Shown: positions 1 to 9,435 of the stretch, piece by piece | Position numbering within the stretch: the stretch's first letter is position 1 | How the letters are laid out: each line of letters begins with the position of its first letter | Source: Nocardioides conyzicola | GTDB lineage: Bacteria; Actinomycetota; Actinomycetes; Propionibacteriales; Nocardioidaceae | Direction: 5' to 3' | NCBI RefSeq assembly: GCF_039543825.1 | Contig: NZ_BAABKM010000002.1 | Span: 2,636,133-2,700,132, forward strand | DNA length: 64,000 nt | The notes under the pieces: generated by a model | Database searches by the model: none | Told to the model about the DNA's origin: nothing | Seen by the model: the letters and a program-made list of their open reading frames with translations, nothing else | Program-made: the position numbers and the translations under genes

Positions 1-531
1 CTGGCGACCGCGGCGCTGGCGGTGACGACGTACGTCGGCGGCGACGACCCGGATGCGCTCGCGGTCACGGATCCCGGCACCGGCGCCCGGTTCGAGGTGC
101 CGGGCAAGGACTGGGCGGTCCGGGGAGCGCGGAGCCGGATCTACTACGAGGACGACGCCGGCAAGCCGGTCGCCGTCGTGACCGGTCCCGCCGTCTACCG
201 CGACGGCTCCTGCGCGGAGCAGCCCGGCGACTCCAACCGGGGGTTCGCGGGCTTCACGCAGGACGCGTTCGACGCGTGGCGCGCCGGGCTGGGTGGCGGC
301 CCGGGGGAGGAGCGCCGCGACCCGGTCGAGCTGGCGGACGGCCGTGAGGGGACCGTGCGGTGGGTGCGACTGCCCGGCGGCAGCGGGCCGTGCGCCGCGG
401 CCGGCATCGAGCTGGCGATGCTGAGCTCCGGCGGGGTGCGGGTGGTCGTGGTCGCCGACGCGGGCGAGGCGGGGACGCTCGCGCACGGGGAGATCGTGCG
501 GATCCTGCGCAGCCTGAGGCCGCCGGCATGA
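1..531 (+). CDS. Membrane-anchored hypothetical protein, 5' end missing
   Basis: The reading frame is open from the first base of the window, so the true start lies upstream. The first visible residues (LATAALAVTTYV) look like the end of an N-terminal transmembrane helix, followed by about 165 residues of soluble, probably extracellular domain. There are two cysteines (in DGSCAEQ and GPCAAAG) that could form a disulfide. I recognise no catalytic motif or family. Small anchored proteins with one such domain are common in actinobacteria. The stop TGA is at 529-531. Confidence 0.7.
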   Translation: MATAALAVTTYVGGDDPDALAVTDPGTGARFEVPGKDWAVRGARSRIYYEDDAGKPVAVVTGPAVYRDGSCAEQPGDSNRGFAGFTQDAFDAWRAGLGGGPGEERRDPVELADGREGTVRWVRLPGGSGPCAAAGIELAMLSSGGVRVVVVADAGEAGTLAHGEIVRILRSLRPPA

Positions 532-561
532 CCACGATCCGGACCGCGGTCCGCTTCGACG

Positions 562-567
562 TACGCT
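562..567 (+). promoter_or_regulatory. Candidate -10 (TACGCT) for the DoxX-like gene
   Basis: TACGCT lies 6 nt before the ATG at 574. This is the TANNNT-N6/7-start arrangement typical of leaderless actinobacterial mRNAs. No Shine-Dalgarno sequence is present. Confidence 0.45.
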
Positions 568-573
568 GGCGGC

Positions 574-1005
574 ATGAAGCTTCGCAACCTGCCCACGCGC
601 GTCGCCACCGGCGCATTCGTCCTGCACGCCGGCCTCGGGAAGTGGAACGGCGGGCCCGAGCAGGCCGCCGGGGTCCACGGCATGGCCGCCGCGGCGATCC
701 CGCCGCTCCAGGCGATCAAGCCCCCGACCTTCCTCAAGCTGCTCTCCGCGGGCGAGGTGGCGACCGGTGCGCTGCTGCTGACGCCGTTCGTCTCCAACCG
801 CAAGGCCGGGCTCGCGCTGACCGCCTTCTCCGGCGGCCTGATGGCGCTCTACGCGCGGACGCCGTCGATGCGCGAGCCGGGCAGCATCTGGCCCAGCCAG
901 GCCGGCATGGGCGTCGCGAAGGATGTGTGGATGCTGGGGATCGGGCTCGGCATGCTGCTCGACCCGGCGAACCGGACGCCGAAGTCGGCGCCTACAGCTT
1001 CCTGA
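574..1005 (+). CDS. DoxX-like small integral membrane protein
   Basis: A 143-residue protein with three to four hydrophobic segments (around residues 8-25, 50-70, 78-95 and 115-130). The helix pattern is that of the DoxX/DoxD-like family (GLGKW near residue 22, then [10 protein letters not shown] and GLALTAF). The family role is poorly defined; some members associate with redox proteins. The gene is monocistronic. Its 3' end overlaps the convergent coaA gene by 14 bp, so no terminator fits between them. Function beyond the family is inference. Confidence 0.7.
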   Translation: MKLRNLPTRVATGAFVLHAGLGKWNGGPEQAAGVHGMAAAAIPPLQAIKPPTFLKLLSAGEVATGALLLTPFVSNRKAGLALTAFSGGLMALYARTPSMREPGSIWPSQAGMGVAKDVWMLGIGLGMLLDPANRTPKSAPTAS

Positions 1006-1972
1006 GCCGCACGTAGCGGACCGAGTGGTCCCGGTCCTTGCGCAGCACGAGGGTGGCGCGGGACCGGGTGGGCAGGATGTTCTCGGCCAGGTTGGGGCCG
1101 TTGATGGTGTCCCAGATGCGGGTCGCCTCGGCGACCGCCTCGTCGGGGGAGAGCGCGCCGTACTTGGCGAAGTAGGAGCCGGGGTCGCGGAACGCCGTCT
1201 CCCGCAGCCGCAGGAAGCGCTCGACGTACCAGTCGCGGATCTTGTCGCGCCCGGCGTCGACGTACACGGAGAAGTCGAAGAAGTCGCTCAGTGTCAGGCC
1301 GCTGCGGCCGTCGTCGCGCACCCGGGCGGGCTGGAGGACGTTGAGGCCCTCGATGATGACGATGTCGGGCCGCTTGACGACCACCTTCTCCCCGGGCATC
1401 ACGTCGTAGGTGAGGTGGGAGTAGACGGGCGCCTCGACCTCGTCCTTGCCGGACTTGATGTCGACGACGAAGCGCATCAGCGCGCGGCGGTCGTAGGACT
1501 CGGGGAAGCCCTTGCGCTGCAGCAGGCCGCGGCGCTCGAGCTCGGCGTTGGGGTAGAGGAAGCCGTCGGTCGTCACGAGCGCGACGTTGGGGTGCTCCGG
1601 CCAGTGGGCGAGCATCTGCTGGAGCACGCGGGCGGTCGTGGACTTGCCGACCGCCACGGAGCCCGCGAGGCCGATCACGAACGGCGTCCGGGTGGGCTGC
1701 ACCTGGTGCAGGAACTCCTCCTGCTTGCGGTAGAGCCCGCCCGCAGCCTCGACGTACAGGCTGAGGAGGCGGGAGAGCGGGAGGTAGATCTGCTGCACCT
1801 CGTCGAGGTCCAGCTGGTCGCCGAGGCCGCGCAGCCGGCGGATCTCCTCCGCGGTGAGCGGGTTCTCCACCTCGTGGGCCAGCGCCGCCCAGGCGGAGCG
1901 GTCGAGCTCGATGTAGGGCGACGACTCCCGGGTGGGCTCGTCGGTCGCGCCGCCGTGCCCGTGGGAAGACAT
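992..1972 (-). CDS. coaA: Pantothenate kinase, type I
   Basis: ATP-dependent phosphorylation of pantothenate, the first step of coenzyme A synthesis in the cytoplasm. The 326-residue product matches the length of type I CoaA. The P-loop GSVAVGKS is at residues 104-111, followed by the family motifs [24 protein letters not shown] and IIEGLNVLQ, and ends in YVRLRKL. The ATG at 1972 is the first in frame and is preceded by an AACAAT -10-like hexamer 7 nt upstream, suggesting a leaderless mRNA. It is divergent from glmS (66 bp apart) and overlaps the DoxX-like gene by 14 bp at the 3' end. Confidence 0.96.
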   Translation of the reverse strand: MSSHGHGGATDEPTRESSPYIELDRSAWAALAHEVENPLTAEEIRRLRGLGDQLDLDEVQQIYLPLSRLLSLYVEAAGGLYRKQEEFLHQVQPTRTPFVIGLAGSVAVGKSTTARVLQQMLAHWPEHPNVALVTTDGFLYPNAELERRGLLQRKGFPESYDRRALMRFVVDIKSGKDEVEAPVYSHLTYDVMPGEKVVVKRPDIVIIEGLNVLQPARVRDDGRSGLTLSDFFDFSVYVDAGRDKIRDWYVERFLRLRETAFRDPGSYFAKYGALSPDEAVAEATRIWDTINGPNLAENILPTRSRATLVLRKDRDHSVRYVRLRKL

Positions 1973-1979
1973 GCCGGAG

Positions 1980-1985
1980 ATTGTT
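1980..1985 (-). promoter_or_regulatory. Candidate -10 for coaA
   Basis: AACAAT on the minus strand, 7 nt before the coaA ATG. With no Shine-Dalgarno present, transcription would start at or next to the start codon. Confidence 0.4.
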
Positions 1986-2025
1986 GCAGCCGACCTGGGC
2001 GGTCGGACGGCGGGTGCCCGGTCGA

Positions 2026-2031
2026 TACAGT
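2026..2031 (+). promoter_or_regulatory. Candidate -10 (TACAGT) for glmS
   Basis: TACAGT ends 7 nt before the glmS ATG at 2039, and no Shine-Dalgarno lies between. This predicts a leaderless glmS mRNA. The 66-bp coaA-glmS gap leaves no room for a glmS ribozyme. Confidence 0.45.
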
Positions 2032-2038
2032 GACCCCC

Positions 2039-3883
2039 ATGTGCGGCATCGTCGGGTACGTCGGGGAGAAGCAGGCCCAGGACGTCGTCATCGAAGGACT
2101 CCGGCGACTCGAGTACCGCGGCTACGACTCCGCCGGGATCGCGCTCGTCACCGACGGCGCCATCGCCTCGGACAAGCGGGCGGGCAAGCTCGCCAACCTG
2201 GAGAAGGCGATCGTCGACCACCCGCTGCCCGCGGCGACGATCGGCATCGGGCACACGCGGTGGGCGACGCACGGCGCGCCGACCGACGTCAACGCGCACC
2301 CGCACAGCGGCGACGTGCGACGCGTCGCGCTCGTGCACAACGGCATCATCGAGAACTTCGCCGAGCTGCGCGCCGAGCTCGAGGTCCACGACCACGTGCT
2401 GCTCTCCGAGACCGACACCGAGGTCGCGGCCCAGCTGCTCGAGCTCCTGGTCATCGGCGGGGCCGACCTGACCGCGGCGATGCTGCAGCTGGTCGCCCGG
2501 CTCGAAGGAGCGTTCACGCTCGTCGCCGTCGACTCGCAGGACCCCACGCGGGTGGTCGCCGCCCGCCGCAACTCGCCGCTGGTGGTGGGCCTGGGTGACG
2601 GGGAGAACTTCCTCGGGTCCGACGTCTCGGCGTTCATCGAGCACACCCGCGAGGCGCTCGAGCTGGGCCAGGACCAGGTGGTCACGATCACCCGCGAGGG
2701 CGTGTCGATCGTGGGCTTCGATGGGACGCCGGCCGAGGGTCGCCGCTACCACGTGGACTGGGACCTGTCGGCCGCCGAGAAGGACGGCCACGACTGGTTC
2801 ATGCGCAAGGAGATCCACGAGCAGCCGCGCGCGGTGGCCGACTCGCTGCTGGGCCGCCGTACCCCGGAGGGGCACCTGCACCTCGACGAGATGCGGCTCT
2901 CCGACCAGGAGCTCCGCGACGTCGACAAGGTCATCATCATCGCGTGCGGCACGTCGTTCTACGCCGGCATGGTGGCGAAGTACGCCATCGAGCACTGGAC
3001 CCGGGTGCCGGTGGAGGTCGAGCTGGCGTCGGAGTTCCGCTACCGCGACCCGATCCTCGACTACTCCACGCTGGTGGTCGCGATCAGCCAGTCCGGGGAG
3101 ACCGCCGACACCCTGCAGGCGATCCGGCACGCGCGGACGCAGCGGTCGAAGGTGCTTGCGATCTGCAACACCAACGGCTCGACGATCCCGCGCGAGTCCG
3201 ACGCGGTGATCTACACGCACGCCGGCCCCGAGATCGGGGTCGCGTCGACGAAGGGCTTCCTGACCCAGCTGGTCGCCTGCTACCTGCTCGCGCTCTACCT
3301 CGCGCAGGTCAAGGGCACGAGGTACGGCGACGAGATCGACCAGGTGATGGCGCAGCTCGAGGCCATCCCCGAGCAGGTGCAGCGGGTCCTGGACGACTCC
3401 CCGGCGATCTACGAGATGGCCGCCGACCACGTCGGCACCCGCTCGGTGCTCTTCCTCGGGCGGCACGCCGGCTACCCGGTGGCCCTGGAGGGCGCGCTCA
3501 AGCTCAAGGAGCTGGCCTACATCCACGCCGAGGGCTTCGCGGCGGGCGAGCTCAAGCACGGGCCGATCGCGCTGATCGAGGAGGGCCTGCCGGTGCTGTG
3601 CGTCGTGCCGCCGGCCGGACGGGACCAGTTGCGCGACAAGATGGTCAGTGGCATCCAGGAGGTGCGCGCCCGCGGTGCTCGGACGATCTGCCTGGTCGAG
3701 GACGGCGACGACGCGATCACGCCGTACGCCGACGTGATCATCCGGCTGCCGAAGGTGCCGGTGCTGCTGCAGCCGCTGGTGGCCGTCGTGCCTCTGCAGC
3801 TCTTCGCCTGCGAGCTCGCGACGCTGATGGGCCACGACGTCGACCAGCCGCGCAACCTGGCCAAGTCCGTCACGGTGGAGTGA
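2039..3883 (+). CDS. glmS: Glucosamine-6-phosphate synthase (glutamine-fructose-6-phosphate aminotransferase)
   Basis: Converts fructose-6-phosphate and glutamine to glucosamine-6-phosphate, the entry step to UDP-GlcNAc for peptidoglycan and EPS. The 614-residue product begins MCGIVGYVG; Cys2, exposed after Met removal, is the Ntn glutaminase nucleophile. The glutaminase domain (about 2-230) contains GHTRWATHG and HNGIIEN. Two SIS domains follow (about 290-430 and 460-600) with [18 protein letters not shown] and GVASTKGF, and the protein ends [13 protein letters not shown]. The longer open frame upstream is not coding: the family N-terminus fixes the start. It is followed after 4 bp by acpS. 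Confidence 0.98.
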   Translation: MCGIVGYVGEKQAQDVVIEGLRRLEYRGYDSAGIALVTDGAIASDKRAGKLANLEKAIVDHPLPAATIGIGHTRWATHGAPTDVNAHPHSGDVRRVALVHNGIIENFAELRAELEVHDHVLLSETDTEVAAQLLELLVIGGADLTAAMLQLVARLEGAFTLVAVDSQDPTRVVAARRNSPLVVGLGDGENFLGSDVSAFIEHTREALELGQDQVVTITREGVSIVGFDGTPAEGRRYHVDWDLSAAEKDGHDWFMRKEIHEQPRAVADSLLGRRTPEGHLHLDEMRLSDQELRDVDKVIIIACGTSFYAGMVAKYAIEHWTRVPVEVELASEFRYRDPILDYSTLVVAISQSGETADTLQAIRHARTQRSKVLAICNTNGSTIPRESDAVIYTHAGPEIGVASTKGFLTQLVACYLLALYLAQVKGTRYGDEIDQVMAQLEAIPEQVQRVLDDSPAIYEMAADHVGTRSVLFLGRHAGYPVALEGALKLKELAYIHAEGFAAGELKHGPIALIEEGLPVLCVVPPAGRDQLRDKMVSGIQEVRARGARTICLVEDGDDAITPYADVIIRLPKVPVLLQPLVAVVPLQLFACELATLMGHDVDQPRNLAKSVTVE

Positions 3884-3887
3884 CCCC

Positions 3888-4238
3888 GTGATCATCGGGG
3901 TCGGCATCGACGTCGTCGACATCGAGCGCTTCGGGGAGTCGCTCACCCGCACCCCTGGGCTGTCCGCCCGGCTCTTCACCCCGGCCGAAGCCTCGCGTCC
4001 GTTGGCGTCGCTGGCCGCCCGGTTCGCCGCCAAGGAGGCCCTCGCCAAGGCGCTCGGCGCCCCCGTCGGCCTGCACTGGCACGACGCGGAGGTCGTCTCC
4101 GAGTCCTCCGGCCGCCCGGTGATGGAGCTGCGGGGGTCGGTGCTCGCGCGGGCCGACGAGCTCGGGGTCGCCTCCGTGCACGTCTCGCTCTCCCACGACG
4201 CCGGCATCGCCTCGGCCGTGGTGGTGCTGGAGTCCTGA
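3888..4238 (+). CDS. acpS: Holo-[acyl-carrier-protein] synthase
   Basis: Transfers 4'-phosphopantetheine from CoA to the serine of acyl carrier proteins. The 116-residue product has the metal-binding aspartate in [10 protein letters not shown] (D8) and the helix motif [12 protein letters not shown] (E50), both diagnostic of the AcpS family. The GTG start at 3888 lies 4 bp after the glmS stop, so the two are probably cotranscribed. Its substrate could include the stand-alone carrier protein encoded at 53735-54001. Confidence 0.94.
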   Translation: MIIGVGIDVVDIERFGESLTRTPGLSARLFTPAEASRPLASLAARFAAKEALAKALGAPVGLHWHDAEVVSESSGRPVMELRGSVLARADELGVASVHVSLSHDAGIASAVVVLES

Positions 4239-4299
4239 CCTGTGACGGGTCGTGCGCCTGACAACGGTCTGTGCGGCGTCCTGGGGCACACGACCCCGC

Positions 4300-4305
4300 T
4301 AGCGT
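4300..4305 (+). promoter_or_regulatory. Candidate -10 (TAGCGT) for nnr
   Basis: TAGCGT is 7 nt before the nnr ATG at 4313. The spacer GGGGAGC could instead act as a close Shine-Dalgarno, so this is ambiguous. Confidence 0.35.
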
Positions 4306-4312
4306 GGGGAGC

Positions 4313-5722
4313 ATGAGGCGCGCGCACACGGTCGAGCAGGTGCGGGCCGCTGAGGCCGAGCTGATGGCGCGGCTGCCCGACGGGGCGCTGATGCAGCGGG
4401 CGGCCGCCGGGTTGGCGTACGCGATCATCGACCTGCTCGGCACGGCGTACGGGCGCCACGTGCTGCTGCTCGTCGGGTCGGGCGACAACGGCGGCGACGC
4501 GCTGTACGCCGGCGCGCTGCTCGCCCGGCGCGGCACGCAGGTCGAGGCGTGGCTGCTCTCGGACCACGCGCACGAGGGCGGGATCGCCGCGCTGCGAGCC
4601 GCCGGTGGCCGGGTCGTGAGCCCCAGGGCGCGCCCTGGCGCCCGCTCGGACTCACGACCCGATGTGGTGGTGGACGGGATCGTCGGGATCGGGGGTCGCC
4701 CGGGTCTCCGGCCGGAGGCGCAGGAGGCGCTGGCGGCCGTGGCGGCCGTGGCGGGCATCCCGATCGTGGCGGTGGACACCCCCAGCGGCGTCGACGTCGA
4801 CACCGGCGAGCTCGACGGGCCGCACGTGACGGCCGACCTGACCGTCACGTTCGGCACCCACAAGGTCGCGCACCTGGTCGACCCCGCCGCCGCGGCCTGC
4901 GGCGCGATCCACCTCGTCGACATCGGACTCGAGCTGCCCGACGCACCGGTCGAGGCGCTCCAGCCCGCCGACGTCGCCGCCCTGCTCCCGCGGCCGACGC
5001 CGGACGCGCAGAAGTACACCCGCGGCGTGGTCGGCGTCCGCGCCGGCAGCACGCAGTACCCCGGAGCCGCGCTGCTCAGCGTCGCCGGCGCGGCGAGCGG
5101 GCTGGTCGGCATGGTGCGGTACGTCGGGCCCGACGCCGTGGCCGACCGGGTCCGGCAGGCCCACCCCGAGGTCGTCGGGCCGGGCCGGGTCCAGGCCTGG
5201 GTGGTCGGGTCCGGCGGGGGTGAGCACGCGGGCGACGAGCTCGCCGCCGCGCTCTCCGACGACGTGCCGCTCATCATCGACGCCGACGCGCTCGCGCACG
5301 GCGAGGGCCCGCTCCCGGCGCACGCCGTGCTCACCCCGCACGCCGGCGAGCTGGCGGCGATGCTGGGTGCCGACCGCAGCGAGATCGAGGCCCGCCCGCT
5401 CGAGCACGCGCACCGCGCGGCCACGACGTACGGCGCGGTGGTGCTGCTCAAGGGCCGGCACACCCTGGTCGCCCACCCGGACGGGCGGGTTCGCGCGACG
5501 ACGACCGGCACCCCCTGGCTGGCCACCGCCGGCGCCGGCGACGTCCTCGGCGGCCTCATCGGTGCCCTGCTCGCCGCCGGCCTCACGGCGTACGACGCCG
5601 CCTCGGTCGGATCGTGGCTCCACGGTGCCGCCGCCACCCTCGCCGGACGGGGCGGCCCGCTGGTGGCCAGCCAGGTCGCGGCGTCCATCCCGGAAGCCGT
5701 CCAGGGGCTCCCCAGGGCGTGA
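4313..5722 (+). CDS. nnr: Bifunctional NAD(P)HX epimerase / ADP-dependent dehydratase
   Basis: Repairs hydrated NADH and NADPH. The N-terminal YjeF epimerase domain (about 1-200) contains [10 protein letters not shown]. The C-terminal ribokinase-fold dehydratase (about 225-465) contains [19 protein letters not shown] and the [16 protein letters not shown] nucleotide-binding motif. The 469-residue length is normal. The ATG at 4313 gives the family N-terminus (MRRAHTVEQ). Residues around 104-116 form an arginine/serine-rich loop encoded by a nested palindrome (4611-4660), which looks like an in-frame insertion. alr follows within 16 bp. Confidence 0.94.
   Translation: MRRAHTVEQVRAAEAELMARLPDGALMQRAAAGLAYAIIDLLGTAYGRHVLLLVGSGDNGGDALYAGALLARRGTQVEAWLLSDHAHEGGIAALRAAGGRVVSPRARPGARSDSRPDVVVDGIVGIGGRPGLRPEAQEALAAVAAVAGIPIVAVDTPSGVDVDTGELDGPHVTADLTVTFGTHKVAHLVDPAAAACGAIHLVDIGLELPDAPVEALQPADVAALLPRPTPDAQKYTRGVVGVRAGSTQYPGAALLSVAGAASGLVGMVRYVGPDAVADRVRQAHPEVVGPGRVQAWVVGSGGGEHAGDELAAALSDDVPLIIDADALAHGEGPLPAHAVLTPHAGELAAMLGADRSEIEARPLEHAHRAATTYGAVVLLKGRHTLVAHPDGRVRATTTGTPWLATAGAGDVLGGLIGALLAAGLTAYDAASVGSWLHGAAATLAGRGGPLVASQVAASIPEAVQGLPRA
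4611..4660 (+). repeat. Nested palindromic element inside nnr
   Basis: Perfect 10-bp inverted arms, GGGTCGTGAG at 4611-4620 and CTCACGACCC at 4651-4660, enclose a perfect 16-bp palindrome, CCAGGGCGCGCCCTGG, at 4623-4638. The structure lies in frame within nnr and encodes an odd Arg/Ser/Pro-rich stretch between two conserved segments. It resembles a small REP-like or MITE-like element. I found no second copy of the arms in this window. Confidence 0.6.
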
Positions 5723-5725
5723 TGG

Positions 5726-5731
5726 GACAAT
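5726..5731 (+). promoter_or_regulatory. Candidate -10 (GACAAT) for alr
   Basis: GACAAT ends 7 nt before the alr ATG at 5739, again with leaderless spacing. alr could therefore be transcribed both from here and by readthrough from nnr. Confidence 0.35.
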
Positions 5732-5738
5732 CGTTCTC

Positions 5739-6869
5739 ATGAGCCCCCTGCCGGCAGCGCGCGCCGAGATCGTCGTCGATCTCGGAGCGATCCGGCACAA
5801 CGTCCGCCGGCTGCGCGAGCTGACCGGGGTGGCGATGATGACGGTCGTCAAGGCGGACGGCTACGGGCACGGCATGGCGGAGACCGCCAGGGCTGCCCGG
5901 GAGGCCGGGGCCAACTGGATCGGCGTCGCCACGATCGACGAGGCGCTCGCCCTGCGCGAGGGCGGCGACACCGGCCGGGTGCTGTGCTGGCTGACCGTGC
6001 CGGGGGAGGACCACGCCCTCGCGATCGCCGCCGACATCGACGTGACCGCCTACTCCGTCGCCGAGCTCTACGAGATCGAGGCGGCGGTGGCGGTCGCCGG
6101 CCGCCCGGCGCGGGTCCAGCTCAAGGTCGACACCGGGCTCTCACGAGGCGGCGCCCCGATGGACACCTGGCCCGACGTCGTCGCCGCCGCACTCGCAGGC
6201 GAGCAGGACGGCACCTGGCAGGTCACCGGCGTCTGGTCCCACCTCGCGGCCAGCGACGAGCCCGACCACCCGGCCAACGACGCCCAGGAGGCCCTCTTCC
6301 GAGAGGCGCTCGCGGTCGCCGAGGACGCCGGGCTCCGGCCCGAGGTGCGCCACCTCGCCAACTCGGCGGGCGCGATCCTGCGGCCCTCGGCCCGCTTCGA
6401 CCTGGTGCGCGTCGGCCTGGCGTCCTACGGGCTCGACCCCGCCCCCGGCCACACCCCCGACCTCGGGCTGCGCCCCGCGATGACCGTGCGCGCCACGCTC
6501 GCGCAGACCAAGCCGCTGGCGGCCGGCGCGTCCGTGTCCTACGGCCACACCTGGACCGCTGAGACGGACACCACGGTTGGCCTCGTGCCGGTCGGGTACG
6601 CCGACGGCGTGCCCCGCCATGCCAGCAACGTCGCCCACGTGCTCGTCGACGGCAAGCAGCGCGCGATCCGGGGCCGGGTGTGCATGGACCAGTTCGTCGT
6701 CGACCTCGACGGCGACCTGCCGGGCGCCGGCCACGACGTCGTCCTCTTCGGCGACGGCAGCCACGGGGAGCCCACCGCGCAGGACTGGGCCGAGGCCAGC
6801 GGCACGATCTCCTACGAGATCGTCACGCGCGTCGGGGGCAGGATGACCCGGAGGTACGTCGACAGATGA
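5739..6869 (+). CDS. alr: Alanine racemase
   Basis: PLP enzyme interconverting L- and D-alanine for peptidoglycan. The 376-residue product has the PLP-binding lysine in VVKADGYGHG (K38). The second catalytic base is the tyrosine of SVSYGHTW, followed by VPVGYADGVPR and RGRVCMDQFVVD. The N-terminal TIM barrel and C-terminal beta domain are both complete. Its stop overlaps the ATG of the next gene (ATGA). Confidence 0.97.
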   Translation: MSPLPAARAEIVVDLGAIRHNVRRLRELTGVAMMTVVKADGYGHGMAETARAAREAGANWIGVATIDEALALREGGDTGRVLCWLTVPGEDHALAIAADIDVTAYSVAELYEIEAAVAVAGRPARVQLKVDTGLSRGGAPMDTWPDVVAAALAGEQDGTWQVTGVWSHLAASDEPDHPANDAQEALFREALAVAEDAGLRPEVRHLANSAGAILRPSARFDLVRVGLASYGLDPAPGHTPDLGLRPAMTVRATLAQTKPLAAGASVSYGHTWTAETDTTVGLVPVGYADGVPRHASNVAHVLVDGKQRAIRGRVCMDQFVVDLDGDLPGAGHDVVLFGDGSHGEPTAQDWAEASGTISYEIVTRVGGRMTRRYVDR

Positions 6870-7957
6870 GCATGCGTGGACGGATCCTCGGAGCCGCGAC
6901 CGTCGGTGCCGTCGGCCTCGCGGCCGCCGGCGCAGGCGTCGGCGTCACCCGGCAGCGACGGCGCATCGCCGAGCGCGCACCGGGAGACGTGCCCGCCTTC
7001 GGCTCGCTGCACTCCGAGCCGATCACGGTCGTGGCCGACGACGGCACGCCGCTGCACGTCGAGGTCGACGAGCCCACGACCCCCGCGAAGAGCCGGCGGC
7101 GCAAGGCGAAGCCGCCGCTGACCGTGATCTTCGCGCACGGCTACGCGCTCGAGCTGGACTGCTGGCACTTCCAGCGGGAGCACTTCCGGACCGAGCTCGG
7201 GCACGGCCCGGTGCGCACCGTCTACTACGACCAGCGCTCGCACGGCCGCTCCGGCCGCTCGCCGATGGGGAACGCCACCATCGACCAGCTCGGACGCGAC
7301 CTGCTGAGCGTGATCGACGCCGTCGCGCCCGAGGGCCCGGTCGTGGTCGTCGGCCACTCGATGGGCGGGATGACGGTCGTCGCCCTCGCCGAGCAGCACC
7401 CGGAGCTCTTCGGCGACCGCGTCGTCGGAGCGGCGCTGATCTCGACGACCGCTGGTGGCCTGGAGCCCAGCCGCATCCTCTTCCCGATGGTGCCGGCGTG
7501 GGGGAGCGCCGGTCCGGTGGGCCGTGCCATCTCGACGCTCGCCCGGACCCACAAGATCGTCGACGGCTTCCGCCGGGTCGGCAAGGATGTCGCCCTGGTC
7601 GCCACCGCCCAGCTCGCGTTCGGGGACGACGTGCCCGGCAGCTACGTCGAGTTCGTCGACCGGATGCTGTCCTCGACGCCGTTCGAGGTGGTCGCGGAGT
7701 TCTTCCCCGGCTTCTCCTCGCTGGACAAGTTCGACTCCATCGGGGTGCTGGCGAAGGTGCCGACCGCGGTCATCTGCGGCACCGACGACAAGCTCACCTC
7801 CATCGGGCACAGTCGCAAGCTCCAGGCCGGCATCGACGGCTCCACGCTCCTGGAGTGCCACGGCGCCGGGCACATGGTGATCCTCGAACGGCACTCCGAG
7901 GTCAACGGCGAGCTCGACCGGCTGCTGGCCGCGACCGGGGCCGAGGACGCACGGTGA
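6866..7957 (+). CDS. Membrane-anchored alpha/beta hydrolase
   Basis: A 363-residue protein. An N-terminal hydrophobic segment (about residues 5-27) ends in an RQRRR basic stretch. An alpha/beta hydrolase domain follows, with oxyanion region FAHGYALE, nucleophile elbow VVGHSMGGM, acid in CGTDDKLT and histidine in GAGHMVILER. The catalytic triad is complete; the substrate is unknown. The position between alr and tsaE is commonly seen in actinobacteria. Translation is coupled to alr (ATGA) and to the next gene (GTGA). Confidence 0.88.
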   Translation: MSMRGRILGAATVGAVGLAAAGAGVGVTRQRRRIAERAPGDVPAFGSLHSEPITVVADDGTPLHVEVDEPTTPAKSRRRKAKPPLTVIFAHGYALELDCWHFQREHFRTELGHGPVRTVYYDQRSHGRSGRSPMGNATIDQLGRDLLSVIDAVAPEGPVVVVGHSMGGMTVVALAEQHPELFGDRVVGAALISTTAGGLEPSRILFPMVPAWGSAGPVGRAISTLARTHKIVDGFRRVGKDVALVATAQLAFGDDVPGSYVEFVDRMLSSTPFEVVAEFFPGFSSLDKFDSIGVLAKVPTAVICGTDDKLTSIGHSRKLQAGIDGSTLLECHGAGHMVILERHSEVNGELDRLLAATGAEDAR

Positions 7958-8895
7958 CGGTGGAGGTCACCCGCGTCGGCCCGGAGTCGGCGGGACAGGT
8001 GCTCGCGGTGGTCCGCGCCGCGTTCGCGGCCCGGCCGCCGCTCGACCCGCCCGCAGCGGCACTCGAGGAGACCGAGCAGAGCCTCGCCGCCAAGCTGGCC
8101 GACCACGGTGGGCTGCTCGCCTGCATCGACGGCCGGCCGGTCGGCGCCCTGGTGCTCGACCCGGTCGGCAGCACGACGTACCTGCGTCGCTTCGGCGTCG
8201 CGCCCGACGCCCAGGGGCACGGCGTGGCCGCCGCGCTGATCGAAGCCGCGGTCGAGGCGGCCGAGGGCTCCGCCGACCTGACCGTGGTGGCCCGCGAGGA
8301 GCTGCCGCAGACCGTGCGGTTCTGGGAGCGGCAGGGGTTCCGGGAGATCCGGCGGGACCCACCCAACGTCGAGCTGCGGCGGCCGCTGCGCACCCACGTC
8401 GTCCAGGCGCCCGACGCCGACGCGATGCGTGACCTCGGCCGGGCGCTCGCGGGTCACCTCGCGAAGGGCGACCTGATCGTGCTCAGCGGCGAGCTGGGTG
8501 CCGGCAAGACCACGTTCACCCAGGGACTCGGCGCAGGTCTCGGGGTCCGGGGCGACATCACGTCGCCGACGTTCGTGATCGCGCGGGTGCACCCCTCGCT
8601 GGTCGGCGGCCCCGACCTGGTGCACGTCGACGCCTACCGCCTCGGCGGCCTCGAGGAGCTCGACGACCTCGACCTCGACACCTCGCTCGACGACGCCGTG
8701 ACGGTCGTCGAGTGGGGCGAGGGACTGGCCGAAGGGCTCTCCGAGTCCCGTCTCGAGGTCGCGATCCTGCGCGGCGACGCCCCGCACGACGGCCTGGACC
8801 CGCGCCGGGTCGAGCTCACCCCGATCGGACCGCGCTGGCACGCGCTGTCCTTCCGGGCACTGGGCTACAGCCCCGTGATGCCCTCTTCGCCGTAG
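7954..8895 (+). CDS. tsaE: GNAT acetyltransferase fused to TsaE (tRNA t6A ATPase)
   Basis: A two-domain protein of 313 residues. Residues 1-145 are a GNAT N-acetyltransferase with an acetyl-CoA loop in GVAPDAQGHGVAAAL (81-95). Residues about 150-313 are TsaE, the P-loop ATPase of the tRNA threonylcarbamoyladenosine complex, with Walker A GELGAGKTT (179-187), SPTFVIA and the tail motif VVEWGEG. The GTG start overlaps the preceding stop. The usual partners tsaB, rimI and tsaD do not follow; a convergent gene overlaps the 3' end by 31 bp. The GNAT part might be RimI-like, but its substrate cannot be read from the sequence. Confidence 0.88.
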   Translation: MTVEVTRVGPESAGQVLAVVRAAFAARPPLDPPAAALEETEQSLAAKLADHGGLLACIDGRPVGALVLDPVGSTTYLRRFGVAPDAQGHGVAAALIEAAVEAAEGSADLTVVAREELPQTVRFWERQGFREIRRDPPNVELRRPLRTHVVQAPDADAMRDLGRALAGHLAKGDLIVLSGELGAGKTTFTQGLGAGLGVRGDITSPTFVIARVHPSLVGGPDLVHVDAYRLGGLEELDDLDLDTSLDDAVTVVEWGEGLAEGLSESRLEVAILRGDAPHDGLDPRRVELTPIGPRWHALSFRALGYSPVMPSSP

Positions 8896-9425
8896 GCCTC
8901 GGACTGCTCGTCGAACGTCTCGTGCTCCAGCAGGTGCAGGATCGGTACGCCGAGCTTGCGCCGCGCCTTCGACGTCCAGTCGAGGTGGAAGAACTCCGCG
9001 ACGACGTGGGGGCGGGTCAGGATGATCGCCTCCCGGCCGTCCACCTCGGCGACCTTCGCGGCCAGCGCGTCGATCGGCGGATCGGTGACGACCTGACCCC
9101 GCGCGACCGCACCGCTCTTGGTGAGCGCGTCGAGGGTCTGCTTCAGCTCGGAGTCGGTCCGGTCCTCGCAGTCCTTGCGGACCGCGTCGAGGTCGACCTC
9201 GCTCATCGGGATCGTCGGTGACGCGAGCATGTCCCCGGCGGTCAGCGAGCCCATCGCGGACTCGATGCGCGCCGCTGCGTCCTCCAGCGGGAGCAGCACG
9301 TGGTAGACGACCCCTTGGTCGACGAGCCCCTCGTGCAGCGAGTGCACCTGGGCGGCGTCCTGCTCGCTGAGCGCCTGTTCGATCAGGAGGACGACGTCGT
9401 AGTCCTCACCTGCGTTCTCCGACAT
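8865..9425 (-). CDS. Conserved hypothetical protein, possible USP-like fold
   Basis: A 186-residue acidic cytoplasmic protein that I cannot assign to a named family. Alternating hydrophobic strands (DVVLLIEQAL, VVYHVLLPL, EAIILTRPHVV, VPILHLLEHE) and helices suggest a Rossmann-like or universal-stress-type fold, which is inference. The ATG at 9425 is preceded by AGGAAGG with 5-nt spacing and is preferred over the GTG at 9446. It lies 10 bp downstream of ligC on the same strand, so they are probably cotranscribed. Its 3' end overlaps the convergent tsaE fusion. Confidence 0.75.
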   Translation of the reverse strand: MSENAGEDYDVVLLIEQALSEQDAAQVHSLHEGLVDQGVVYHVLLPLEDAAARIESAMGSLTAGDMLASPTIPMSEVDLDAVRKDCEDRTDSELKQTLDALTKSGAVARGQVVTDPPIDALAAKVAEVDGREAIILTRPHVVAEFFHLDWTSKARRKLGVPILHLLEHETFDEQSEAYGEEGITGL

Positions 9426-9435
9426 GTCTGCCTTC

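Noticed and set aside
1973..2038. glmS ribozyme/riboswitch upstream of glmS
   Set aside because: The gap is only 66 bp and shared with the coaA promoter. There is no glmS ribozyme-like sequence and the -10 sits at leaderless distance.
992..4573. A 1193-codon open frame on the minus strand across glmS and acpS
   Set aside because: Only its last 326 codons encode CoaA. The rest is antisense to glmS and acpS, which have full family matches; it is an open-frame artefact of GC-rich DNA.
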